Assembly: GCA_002314945.1 (NCBI GenBank)
Contig: DCHV01000069.1
Coordinates: 14,017 to 41,520, forward strand
Direction of reading: 5' to 3'
Source of the DNA: Prevotellaceae bacterium UBA1743
Lineage (GTDB): Bacteria > Bacteroidota > Bacteroidia > Bacteroidales > Bacteroidaceae
Length of the DNA: 27,504 bases
A program made the translations under genes and the position numbers. Below are positions 7,271 to 15,389 of the stretch, one piece after another. Position 1 is the stretch's first letter. Each line of letters opens with the position of its first letter. The notes beneath the pieces are model-generated. The model saw nothing but the letters and a program-made list of their open reading frames with translations. It was not told where the DNA came from and made no database searches.

Positions 7271-8499
7271 CAGCGAAAGAATATAGATGTGACAAAAATA
7301 GCAGCTGCGACACCGACCAAATCGGTGAGAAGGCCTGCTGTAACGGCATAACGGGTCTTGCGTACACCCACACTACCGAAATAGACTGCCAATATATAAA
7401 AAGTAGTATCTGTTGCGCCCTGGAACACGCATGAGAGTCGCCCTACGAAGGAATCAGCTCCCCACGTCTGCATAGCATCAACCATCATACCTCTGGCACC
7501 ACTTCCACTGAGAGGCTTCATGAGCGCTGTGGGAAGAGCTGCCACATACTCTGAATCACCTCCACACAACTCGACCAAACGACCAATCCCGCCAACAAGC
7601 CATTCCATCGCGCCACTGGCTCGGAATACGCCTACTGCCACAAGGATAGCTATCAGATATGGCACAATACGAATAGCCGTCTCGAATCCTCCTTTGGCGC
7701 CCTCGACAAATGCCTCATATACATTGATGCGTTTACACAAACCAGACACAATAAAAGCTATGATGATGGAAAAAAGCAAAATATTGGCAATCGTCGTACT
7801 CCATAGGTTCATCGTATCACGATCTACTTGAGTGCCCAACCAAATAACACCACCTATCAGGACAAACAAACACAACACTGTAGCCATTATCACACGATTA
7901 AACAAGTTGATACGTTGATACAAGGCTGTAATAATCATTCCTGCCAATGTCGCAATTGTAGTAGCAATAAGGATTGGGATGAAGACATCTGTAGGCTGAG
8001 CCGCTCCCATCTGTGCTCGATAAACCATCACGCTGACAGGAATCAGCGTAAGCCCACTGGTATTGAGCACCAAAAACATAATCATAGCATCGGTGGCCGT
8101 ATCTTTCTGACGATTGAGTTCCTGCATCCCCTCCATCGCCTTGAGTCCCAATGGTGTAGCTGCATTGTCGAGCCCCAACATATTGGCACTGAAATTCATA
8201 AAAATATGGCCAAAAACAGGATGTCCAGACGGAATCCCAGGAAACAGTCGTACCATGAGAGGACTTAACCAGCGAGCCAATACGTCCACCAATCCTCCGC
8301 GCTCCCCAATTTTCATAATTCCCATCCACAGACTCAAGACGCCCGTGAGTCCGAGGGATATCTCGAATGCAGTCTTGGCATTGTCAAACGTACTATTGAT
8401 GAGCGCAGGAAATATCTCGGTGTTACCCATCGCCAATTGAACAAGTGCCACAAGGAATGCCACTAAAAAGAAACCAATCCAAATGTAATTGAGAACCAT
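7270..8499 (-). CDS. SpmA/SpmB fusion-type nucleoside-recognition (Gate) membrane protein
   Basis: A 409-residue integral membrane protein with two consecutive Gate/nucleoside-recognition domains, corresponding to spore maturation proteins A (about 1-200) and B (about 215-409) in one chain. Recognisable segments are NFSANMLGLDNAATPLGLKAM in the first half, and VEGAKGGFETAIRIVPYLIA and MVDAMQTWGADSFVGRLSCV in the second. The fused form is common in Bacteroidota, which do not form spores, so the name does not give the function; a transport role is inferred from the fold. It starts 11 bases after ruvB and its stop overlaps the flippase start. Confidence 0.85.
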   Translation of the reverse strand: MVLNYIWIGFFLVAFLVALVQLAMGNTEIFPALINSTFDNAKTAFEISLGLTGVLSLWMGIMKIGERGGLVDVLARWLSPLMVRLFPGIPSGHPVFGHIFMNFSANMLGLDNAATPLGLKAMEGMQELNRQKDTATDAMIMFLVLNTSGLTLIPVSVMVYRAQMGAAQPTDVFIPILIATTIATLAGMIITALYQRINLFNRVIMATVLCLFVLIGGVIWLGTQVDRDTMNLWSTTIANILLFSIIIAFIVSGLCKRINVYEAFVEGAKGGFETAIRIVPYLIAILVAVGVFRASGAMEWLVGGIGRLVELCGGDSEYVAALPTALMKPLSGSGARGMMVDAMQTWGADSFVGRLSCVFQGATDTTFYILAVYFGSVGVRKTRYAVTAGLLTDLVGVAAAIFVTSIFFR

Positions 8500-8510
8500 A
8501 GAACCAAATC

Positions 8511-9551
8511 TTACATATCAAACAAATCGCCCTGCAAAGGATTCCCATAACGAGACCCCATGGTACGACCAAGGTGACTATAAGCCAATTCCGTAACCTC
8601 ACGACCACGGGGCGTACGTTTGATGAAACCCTCCTTGATAAGGAAAGGTTCATATACCTCCTCGACAGTACCTCCATCCTCGCCAATGGCTGTGGCAATG
8701 GTATTGATACCCACAGGTCCTCCCTTGAACTTATCAATAATCGTAAGCAGAATTTTATTGTCTATCTCATCAAGGCCATAACGGTCGATGTTCAATGCCT
8801 CCAAAGCGAAACGAGCTATCTTGACATCGATATGGCCATTACCACGTACTTGTGCAAAATCCCGTACCCGACGAAGTAACGCATTGGCAATACGTGGTGT
8901 GCCACGACTGCGACTGGCAATTTCCCCTGCTGCATCAGCATCGATAGGAAGACCTAAAATGGTAGCGGAACGTGTGATAATTTTCTGAAGTGTATCTGCA
9001 TCGTAGTATTCAAGATGCAAGTTGATACCAAAACGAGCCCGAAGAGGAGCTGTGAGCAGACCACTTCGTGTTGTGGCACCTACCAACGTAAAGGGATTGA
9101 GATCAATCTGTATGCTGCGTGCGCTGGGTCCTTTATCAATCATAATATCTATACGATAGTCTTCCATCGCACTATAAAGATATTCCTCCACAACAGGGGA
9201 AAGACGATGAATCTCATCGATAAACAGAACGTCATTGGGCTCAAGGCTCGTAAGAATGCCAGCCAAATCACCTGGCTTGTCGAGAACTGGACCACTGGTA
9301 AGTTTAAAACCAACCCCTAATTCATTGGCAATGATATTGCTCAATGTAGTCTTACCCAAACCTGGAGGGCCATGCAACAAAGTATGGTCCAATGGTTCGC
9401 CCCTATATCGCGCTGCCTCGACAAATACCTGAAGATTGTCCACAACCTTCTGCTGTCCGCTGAAGTCATGAAAGCGAAGTGGACGAAGCGCATTTTCATA
9501 CTCCTTTTCTTTTTGGGAAGACTGCTGCCTTATATCAAATCCTTCTTCCAT
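8511..9551 (-). CDS. ruvB: Holliday junction branch-migration ATPase RuvB
   Basis: The 346-residue hexameric motor that drives branch migration with RuvA. It has Walker A GPPGLGKT at 61-68, Walker B LFIDEIHRL at 109-117, sensor 1 GATTR at 158-162, and the following APLRARFGI. The C-terminal winged helix includes IATAIGEDGGTVEEVYEPFL and FIKRTPRGREVT. Length is normal for the family. Its first 22 bases overlap the 3' end of ybeY. ruvA and ruvC are not in the window. Its place between ybeY and SpmA/B suggests co-transcription in a housekeeping operon. Confidence 0.97.
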   Translation of the reverse strand: MEEGFDIRQQSSQKEKEYENALRPLRFHDFSGQQKVVDNLQVFVEAARYRGEPLDHTLLHGPPGLGKTTLSNIIANELGVGFKLTSGPVLDKPGDLAGILTSLEPNDVLFIDEIHRLSPVVEEYLYSAMEDYRIDIMIDKGPSARSIQIDLNPFTLVGATTRSGLLTAPLRARFGINLHLEYYDADTLQKIITRSATILGLPIDADAAGEIASRSRGTPRIANALLRRVRDFAQVRGNGHIDVKIARFALEALNIDRYGLDEIDNKILLTIIDKFKGGPVGINTIATAIGEDGGTVEEVYEPFLIKEGFIKRTPRGREVTELAYSHLGRTMGSRYGNPLQGDLFDM

Positions 9552-9955
9552 AGACTAAGTGCTTTATTTTCCGCCGTTTCCATAATCTCACGTTCACCAG
9601 GTCCCTTATCGTTAATACCACACAAATGCAGGATTCCGTGAATGATGACCCGATGCAATTCCCGCTGATATGAATCCCCGACTTGTTCTGCATTGCTACT
9701 AACCGTATCAAGGCTGATAAACAAATCTCCACTGATGACCTTTCCCTCGGTATAATCAAACGTGATAATATCCGTATAATAGTCGTGTTGTAAGAACTGA
9801 CGGTTCATCTGAAGAATATTCTCATCATCCACAAAAATATAGGCGATGTCACCTACCTTATATCCATAGGAGGAAGCTACATCCTTCACCCACTGAGTAA
9901 TTTCCCGACGACGAATATCAGGCATCCGTACGCCTTCCGTATGATAGGATACCAT
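9530..9955 (-). CDS. ybeY: Endoribonuclease YbeY (rRNA maturation factor)
   Basis: A 141-residue metal-dependent RNase acting in 16S rRNA 3'-end maturation and ribosome quality control. The metal site is HGILHLCGINDK: two His of the H-x3-H-x5-H motif are present and Asp stands where the third His usually is. As far as I recall this substitution is common in Bacteroidota YbeY, so it is probably still active. Also visible are the typical TDIITFDY and GDLFISLDTV segments. The start ATG lies three bases after the S41 protease stop, and its end overlaps ruvB by 22 bases, indicating translational coupling. Confidence 0.93.
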   Translation of the reverse strand: MVSYHTEGVRMPDIRRREITQWVKDVASSYGYKVGDIAYIFVDDENILQMNRQFLQHDYYTDIITFDYTEGKVISGDLFISLDTVSSNAEQVGDSYQRELHRVIIHGILHLCGINDKGPGEREIMETAENKALSLWKKDLI

Positions 9956-9958
9956 AAA

Positions 9959-11566
9959 CTATTCCGTTTGGGCACTCAACAATTCCACAGCCTTGAGAAG
10001 TACCTCGTCATCCTCGTAAATAATGGCAAAGTACTCATTCATATCCCAAAGATCGCGTGCTACAAGAGCCTTCATCACCTTCTTTATGTTAGACACTGTC
10101 TTGGTACGCTCCATATCATCGGCTGGACGAATATCCTTTTTCTCTGCCTCAGCAAAAATCTCATCGAGCACAGAGGATGGCAATTCAAATGAATTTTGGA
10201 ACTTTCGGAACGTATCGTATTCCTTCTTTAATTTCTGTCTGTACTTGTCAATATACCTCATATTGGCATTGATAAGGAGCCCCTTGGCCGACATCATCCG
10301 ATAACACTTGGAGTATTTAGTTGTATCAAGCGGAACAAAATAGTCGGGCATAATACCACCGCCACCATACACAACACGTTGTTTTCTGAGAGTATGAAAC
10401 CGGAGAGAATCAGGGAAATGAATACTATCAGCATTGGTTAGTTCACCCTTGTTGTAACGATTCACCACATCCAGAGCATAACTTTTCATATCCCCCTTCT
10501 CGTATGGTTTCTGAATACATCGCCCACTGGGTGTATAGTATTGGGCTACCGTCAGACGTATCATACTTCCATCAGTCATATTGAAGGGATGCTGCACCAA
10601 TCCCTTTCCGAAGGTGCGTCGTCCAACCACTATTCCACGATCCTGGTCTTGGATGGCTCCAGAAAGGATCTCAGAAGCGGACGCACTATATTCATCCACC
10701 AATACCGCAATCTTTCCCTCTGTAAAAATACCACCTCCTGTACTGCGATATTCTTGATTGGGGACATTACGTCCGCGTGTATAAACTATCAAATCATTTT
10801 GTGGAAGGAATTCACTGGCAATCTCTGCTGCAGCCTGCAAATATCCACCACCATTCTGTTGAAGGTCAAGGATAAGATCTTTCATACCATCAGCTTGCAA
10901 TTTCCTGATAGCCGCAACAATCTCATCATGCGTAGTTTGAGCAAAGTTATTGAAGCGGATGAAGCCAATGGTTGGTGTGACCATATAAGCTGCATCAACG
11001 GAATTAACTGGTATCTTATCACGCGTCACATCAAACCGAAGTGTATCACGTATTCCCATTCGCACGATACCAAGATGTGCCACTGTCCCCTTGGGTCCCC
11101 GAAGACGATGCATAATCTCATCTCTGTTCATCTTCACACCGGCAATCGCGGTATCATTGACACTTACAATGCGGTCGCCAGCTAATATACCAACCTTTTC
11201 ACTGGGGCCTTTTGGCACTGGTTGAATAACAACAAGTGTATCATCCAACATATTGAACTGCACACCAATACCATCAAAACTACCTGTAAGTGGCTCGGAA
11301 AATTTCTTTGTTTCGGCCGCATTGGTGTACGCTGAATGGGGATCCAGTTTGGTAAGAATACCATTGATGGCATCCTCTATCATTTTTTTGCAATCTACAC
11401 TATCTACATAATACGTTTGAATCATAGCACCAGCCATGAAAAACTTTCGCATCTGCTCCTCAATCTCATTGTTTTTCTTAGGTTGCTGTACCTGTGGCAA
11501 CAATTGTGCCCAAACACTCATCACCATACAGGTGAGTACCAAGAATATTGTTATCCTCTTTGTCAT
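9959..11566 (-). CDS. S41-family carboxy-terminal processing protease with PDZ domain
   Basis: A 535-residue exported serine protease of the CtpA/Prc (tail-specific) type. It has a signal peptide (residues 1-20, ending SVWA). A PDZ domain lies at about 95-165 (GIGVQFNML, then GPSEKVGILAGDRIVSVND), followed by the protease core. The catalytic Ser is S296 in YSASASE and the Lys is K321 in RRTFGKGL; their 25-residue spacing matches characterised CtpA enzymes. It probably acts in the periplasm on envelope proteins with exposed C-termini. The C-terminal extension of about 170 residues past the core is typical of Bacteroidota members. The ATG overlaps the coaD stop (ATGA), and ybeY follows three bases later. 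Confidence 0.93.
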   Translation of the reverse strand: MTKRITIFLVLTCMVMSVWAQLLPQVQQPKKNNEIEEQMRKFFMAGAMIQTYYVDSVDCKKMIEDAINGILTKLDPHSAYTNAAETKKFSEPLTGSFDGIGVQFNMLDDTLVVIQPVPKGPSEKVGILAGDRIVSVNDTAIAGVKMNRDEIMHRLRGPKGTVAHLGIVRMGIRDTLRFDVTRDKIPVNSVDAAYMVTPTIGFIRFNNFAQTTHDEIVAAIRKLQADGMKDLILDLQQNGGGYLQAAAEIASEFLPQNDLIVYTRGRNVPNQEYRSTGGGIFTEGKIAVLVDEYSASASEILSGAIQDQDRGIVVGRRTFGKGLVQHPFNMTDGSMIRLTVAQYYTPSGRCIQKPYEKGDMKSYALDVVNRYNKGELTNADSIHFPDSLRFHTLRKQRVVYGGGGIMPDYFVPLDTTKYSKCYRMMSAKGLLINANMRYIDKYRQKLKKEYDTFRKFQNSFELPSSVLDEIFAEAEKKDIRPADDMERTKTVSNIKKVMKALVARDLWDMNEYFAIIYEDDEVLLKAVELLSAQTE

Positions 11567-12045
11567 TTCTGAATATATGTTGTATTATCTAATTTATAAT
11601 TCAAACCAGCAGGAATCCATTCTGTCATATAATGCCCGAAATGCGCTAATTCACGCACCATGCTGCTACTTATACAAGACAATTGCGGCATAGCAAATAA
11701 TAATACTGTGTCAATACCTGTTAAATGGCGATTCACATCAGATATCTGCATCTCGTATTCATAGTCCTGCACCGACCTCACTCCACGTAATATACAATCT
11801 ACTTGTAATTTACGAGCAATTTCGGCTGTCAATCCCTCATATTGAATCACCTCAATACGGGGTTCCTCGGCATAATAAGCCCTCATCGCCCTAACACGTT
11901 CCTTGACAGGAATCCATCCAGGCTTGCGTTCGTTGATTCCAACGGCAATAATAACAGTATCGAACAAACTAAGAGCACGCTTCACAAGGTCGGCATGTCC
12001 CAAAGTGAACGGGTCGAACGATCCCGGAAAAAGACACTTACTCAC
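11563..12045 (-). CDS. coaD: Phosphopantetheine adenylyltransferase (CoA biosynthesis)
   Basis: The 160-residue enzyme transfers AMP from ATP to 4'-phosphopantetheine to give dephospho-CoA. It shows the nucleotidyltransferase signature FPGSFDPFTLGH (T14-x-G-H17), WIPVKERVRAM, ILRGVRSVQDYEYE, and the ISSSMVREL motif. I chose the GTG at 12045, which places the signature at the usual distance from the N-terminus; the frame stays open to 12240 inside parE but that part does not look like family sequence. The start overlaps the parE stop (GTGAGTAA) and the end overlaps the protease start (ATGA). Confidence 0.95.
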   Translation of the reverse strand: MSKCLFPGSFDPFTLGHADLVKRALSLFDTVIIAVGINERKPGWIPVKERVRAMRAYYAEEPRIEVIQYEGLTAEIARKLQVDCILRGVRSVQDYEYEMQISDVNRHLTGIDTVLLFAMPQLSCISSSMVRELAHFGHYMTEWIPAGLNYKLDNTTYIQK

Positions 12046-14023
12046 AATATGCCTCCTCCTCGGCCAAATCCTCTTCGATGACCAGATTATCAATAATAAA
12101 GTTCTGGCGTTCCATCGTATTCTTTCCCATATAATATTCCAAAAGAGCCTGAACTTGGTCACTCTTATTGAGTGAGACTTGTTCCAAGCGTATATCTGCT
12201 CCGATAAAATTACGGAATTCATCAGGACTGATTTCACCAAGACCTTTGAATCGAGTAATTTCCGGATCAGGACCCAAGTCGTCTATAGCCTGCTGACGTT
12301 CCTCCTCGCTGTAACAATACTGTGTAATAAAATCTGTGGTAGCACTAAGGTGTCGGTTGTGTTTCTTATCTGTTTCACCAGCCACCTGCTCCAGTATTTT
12401 TAGTTTAGACTTACCAATCTTTGACTTGCGTCCACGTACCCGAAACAAAGGAGTTTGGAGTATATACACATGACCTTTCTTTATCAATTCTGGGAAGAAT
12501 TGGAGGAAGAAGGTAATCATAAGCAGACGGATATGCATTCCATCCACATCTGCATCTGTCGCCACAATCACTTTGTTGTACCGTAAACCGTCCAACCCTT
12601 CTTCGATATTCAAAGCCGCCTGAAGAAGATTAAACTCCTCATTCTCATACACCACTTTTTTGGTCATGCCAAAACAATTGAGGGGTTTTCCACGTAAGCT
12701 GAAAACCGCCTGGGTGTTTACGTCCCTACTCTTTGTAATACTACCGCTTGCTGAATCGCCCTCTGTAATGAAGATGCAAGAATCCTCCTGCTGTTCGCCA
12801 CGGGTATCAGTAAGATGAACCCGACAATCACGTAACTTTCGGTTATGAAGATTTGCTTTTTTGGAACGCTCCCTTGCAATTTTGGCTACTCCCGCCATTT
12901 CCTTGCGTATGCGTTCACTTTCCTGAACTTTCAAGAGGATAACCTCTGCCACATCCGGATTGCGATGCAGATAATTATCCACCTGCTCCTTTACGAAGTC
13001 TCCGATAAACTTGTCAATACTGATGCCGCCATTCGGCTCTGTAGTCAAAGAGCCAAGTTTCACCTTTGTCTGACTTTCAAAAAGCGGTTCTTGGATATTG
13101 ATACTAATGGCTGCCACAAGTCCATTGCGAATATCCCCATATTCATAGTTTTTTCCACTAAAATCTTTGATGACTTCGGCTATGTATTTCTTGAAAGCCG
13201 CCTGGTGAGTGCCACCTAACGTAGTATGTTGGCCATTGACAAAACTATAGTATTCCTCACCATTCTGATCGGTATGTGTGAACGCTATCTCAATATCCTC
13301 GCCATGCATGTGGACAATCTCATATTTGCGCTGACTGGTCATACGATCATTAAGCAGGTCACTCAATCCTTCACGGCTTGTCGTACGTCGTCCATTGAAC
13401 ATTATTGTGAGGCCTGTATTGAGATACGTATAGTTGCGCAACATCGTCTCTACAAACTCTCCTCTGAAAGAATAATGCTTGAACAAAGTATCATCAGGTT
13501 CAAAATAGACATACGTGCCATTATCTTCCTGCGTTTCCTCTGTAATGTCATTGATAAGGATACCACGTTGAAACGTAGCACGACGCACCTGCCCATCGCG
13601 GAAGCTATGTGCTTCGAAACGTAAGCTCAACGCATTAACCGCCTTGAGACCCACGCCATTCAATCCCACGCTTTTCTTGAATGCCTTGGAATCGTACTTT
13701 CCTCCTGTATTAAGCATACTCACTGCCTCAACTAGTTTCCCAAGGGGTATGCCACGTCCATAATCACGAATCGTCACTCGTAACTGATCCTCAACATCCA
13801 CATCAATACGCTTGCCAGCGTTCATTTTGAACTCATCGATACTATTATCTATCACTTCCTTGAGAAGTACATAAATACCGTCCTCGGCTTGTGATCCATC
13901 CCCCAAACGACCGATGTACATACCAGGACGCGTACGGACATGTTCCATATCCGAAAGATGCCGAATATTACCCTCGTCGTATTCGGGCTGTACAATATTG
14001 TCTTGAATTTCCTCTTCTATCAT
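12038..14023 (-). CDS. parE: DNA topoisomerase IV subunit B
   Basis: The 661-residue ATPase subunit of a type IIA topoisomerase that decatenates chromosomes. GHKL ATPase motifs are ELxxxDN-like KEVIDN (55-60), DYGRGIP (87-93) and GLNGVGLK (120-127). The QTK lysine loop is at 318-320. The TOPRIM metal site has EGDSASG (421-427) and DADVD (490-494). ParE is preferred over GyrB because RTRPGMYIGRLGDGSQAEDG and the N-terminal helix match Bacteroidota topoisomerase IV rather than GyrB (which reads RKRPAMYIG). The frame is open to 14197, but the real start is ATG 14023, four bases after the upstream stop. Its partner parC is not in the window. Confidence 0.92.
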   Translation of the reverse strand: MIEEEIQDNIVQPEYDEGNIRHLSDMEHVRTRPGMYIGRLGDGSQAEDGIYVLLKEVIDNSIDEFKMNAGKRIDVDVEDQLRVTIRDYGRGIPLGKLVEAVSMLNTGGKYDSKAFKKSVGLNGVGLKAVNALSLRFEAHSFRDGQVRRATFQRGILINDITEETQEDNGTYVYFEPDDTLFKHYSFRGEFVETMLRNYTYLNTGLTIMFNGRRTTSREGLSDLLNDRMTSQRKYEIVHMHGEDIEIAFTHTDQNGEEYYSFVNGQHTTLGGTHQAAFKKYIAEVIKDFSGKNYEYGDIRNGLVAAISINIQEPLFESQTKVKLGSLTTEPNGGISIDKFIGDFVKEQVDNYLHRNPDVAEVILLKVQESERIRKEMAGVAKIARERSKKANLHNRKLRDCRVHLTDTRGEQQEDSCIFITEGDSASGSITKSRDVNTQAVFSLRGKPLNCFGMTKKVVYENEEFNLLQAALNIEEGLDGLRYNKVIVATDADVDGMHIRLLMITFFLQFFPELIKKGHVYILQTPLFRVRGRKSKIGKSKLKILEQVAGETDKKHNRHLSATTDFITQYCYSEEERQQAIDDLGPDPEITRFKGLGEISPDEFRNFIGADIRLEQVSLNKSDQVQALLEYYMGKNTMERQNFIIDNLVIEEDLAEEEAYCE

Positions 14024-14027
14024 AAAA

Positions 14028-15179
14028 CTAAAGAGATTTTCCGTACACAGACCTCCGCTTGTGAATACTACAATCCGTGTATTTCCATTGTGCCTGACTC
14101 TGTTCGTTACTTTCCAACTGTGGATGTGTTTCCGCCCATTCATAGCCATCCTTGATAGCCTTCGGGATAATATCTGCAAAGATAAGAGAATTGACACCCT
14201 TGTCGTGGTATTCTGGCAAAACGCCCACCAACAACATATCCAGAACTTGCGGATGCTTATCGAACCACAAAGCCTTGGCTATATGGTACCATCCAAAAGG
14301 AAACAACTTGGCATGAGCTTTTTGAATAGCCCTCGACAAGCTGGGAATACTGACCCCCATACCAATAATCTCTCCTTCCGCCGTTTCTACCACAGAAAGA
14401 TAACGAACATCCAAAAAAGCCAAATATTTCTTGCCGTACACATCCAGTTGGTCATCATCCATACGACTATACCCATAGAGATGTGCGTATGAACGGTTGA
14501 CAACCTCCAACACCTTGCGGATGTAACCTCCATTGCGGATTTCTGCCTTATTCTTGAACGTACGGACTCTAAAACCATAACGTTTTTTTACCATTTCGGC
14601 GATACGGAAGTATTTCTCAATATTACCGTCATGTTCCGTTTTGGGAACCATAACCTTTCGTTCCACCCAACCGATTTCCTTCTCGTATCCAAGTTTGAGC
14701 ACATGATCGTTGTAATAGGGATAGTTATAAATACTACTCATCGTGCCTAATTGGTCAAAGCCCTCAGTAAGCATTCCTTCCAAATCCATATCAGTAAAGC
14801 CCAATGGGCCTACAATCTTTTTCATTCCCCTTTGACGCCCCCAATTCTCGACTGCCTCCAGAAGTTGCCTGCTTACGTCTAAATCATCGATAAAATCAAT
14901 CCATCCAAAACGCACCTCCTTCGAGTCCCAAACTTCATTAGCCCTATTGTTGATGATTGCGGCTACACGGCCTACCACTTCCTTTCCACGATAGGCCAAA
15001 AAGCACTGTGCATCACAGAATCTCAAAGCAGGGTTCTCTTTGGGATTGAAAGTATCGAGCGTATCCTCTAACAAATCTGGCACCGCAAAGGGGTTATCCT
15101 TATAAAGTTCGTAATTGAATCGGACAAAGGCTCGAAGTTCACGGTGTGTTACTACTGGTTTGATGACTATTGATTCCAT
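14028..15179 (-). CDS. GNAT-superfamily-like protein of unknown function
   Basis: A 383-residue cytosolic protein seen widely in Bacteroidota and usually annotated as a GNAT N-acetyltransferase. Near the N-terminus is a substrate-like segment (FVRFNYELYKDNPFAVPDLL), then GKEVVGRVAAIINN and a second half with GEIIGMGVSIPSLS, LLVGVLPEYHDKGVNSLIF and the acetyltransferase-like end ETHPQLESNEQSQAQWKY. This looks like two GNAT-type modules, as in FemX or peptidyl-lysine acetyltransferase-like proteins, but no catalytic residue can be assigned and the substrate is unknown. It is the promoter-proximal gene of the eight-gene minus-strand run, with a perfect Bacteroides-type promoter 30-60 bases upstream. 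Confidence 0.75.
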   Translation of the reverse strand: MESIVIKPVVTHRELRAFVRFNYELYKDNPFAVPDLLEDTLDTFNPKENPALRFCDAQCFLAYRGKEVVGRVAAIINNRANEVWDSKEVRFGWIDFIDDLDVSRQLLEAVENWGRQRGMKKIVGPLGFTDMDLEGMLTEGFDQLGTMSSIYNYPYYNDHVLKLGYEKEIGWVERKVMVPKTEHDGNIEKYFRIAEMVKKRYGFRVRTFKNKAEIRNGGYIRKVLEVVNRSYAHLYGYSRMDDDQLDVYGKKYLAFLDVRYLSVVETAEGEIIGMGVSIPSLSRAIQKAHAKLFPFGWYHIAKALWFDKHPQVLDMLLVGVLPEYHDKGVNSLIFADIIPKAIKDGYEWAETHPQLESNEQSQAQWKYTDCSIHKRRSVYGKSL

Positions 15180-15208
15180 TTTTATTTCCTATTGACGTGT
15201 ATATACCA

Positions 15209-15239
15209 CAAAAGTAAGCACATCCAACGGATTTGCAAA
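15209..15239 (-). promoter_or_regulatory. Bacteroides-type promoter (TTTG-N19-TACTTTTG) for the eight-gene minus-strand operon
   Basis: On the minus strand, TTTG (15239-15236) is followed by 19 bases and TACTTTTG (15216-15209), an exact match to the Bacteroidota primary sigma factor consensus. Transcription would start near 15202, about 23 bases before ATG 15179. The genes after it are spaced by at most 11 bases, so this promoter may serve all of 5831-15179. It stands back-to-back with the ompA-like promoter at 15299-15329; the A-rich DNA between holds nothing else recognisable. Confidence 0.75.
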
Positions 15240-15298
15240 AAGAAAAATCGAAAAACAATTAAATTTAAAGAGGAGAAGTCGAAAAGAATGAAAAAAAC

Positions 15299-15329
15299 TT
15301 TGAAGATATATTAAAAATAATTACTTTTG
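15299..15329 (+). promoter_or_regulatory. Bacteroides-type promoter (TTTG-N19-TACTTTTG) for the OmpA-like gene
   Basis: TTTG at 15299-15302, 19 bases, then TACTTTTG at 15322-15329: an exact consensus match. A run of seven A sits directly upstream of the -33 element in an A-rich stretch, as expected for a strong promoter. The start site would be near 15336, giving a 5' leader of about 54 bases before ATG 15390. A short TTTTG-CA-CAAAA inverted repeat overlaps the -7 box. Confidence 0.75.
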
Positions 15330-15389
15330 CACAAAATTATGATTAAAAGGCGATATACGAAAGATTAAAGTAATTCAATATTTTATCTA

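Noticed and set aside
9530..9955. YbeY considered possibly inactive because the third metal His is missing
   Set aside because: Asp at this position is, to my knowledge, usual in Bacteroidota YbeY and can ligate metal; the rest of the site is intact.
10541..11185. Long open frame (214 codons) on the plus strand opposite the S41 protease gene
   Set aside because: It lies wholly antisense to a protease with intact motifs and its translation shows no domain or composition typical of a real protein; it is a codon-usage shadow.
14024..14197. N-terminal extension of parE to 14197
   Set aside because: The extra 58 codons lie inside the upstream GNAT-like gene and match nothing in ParE; ATG 14023 begins the family sequence.
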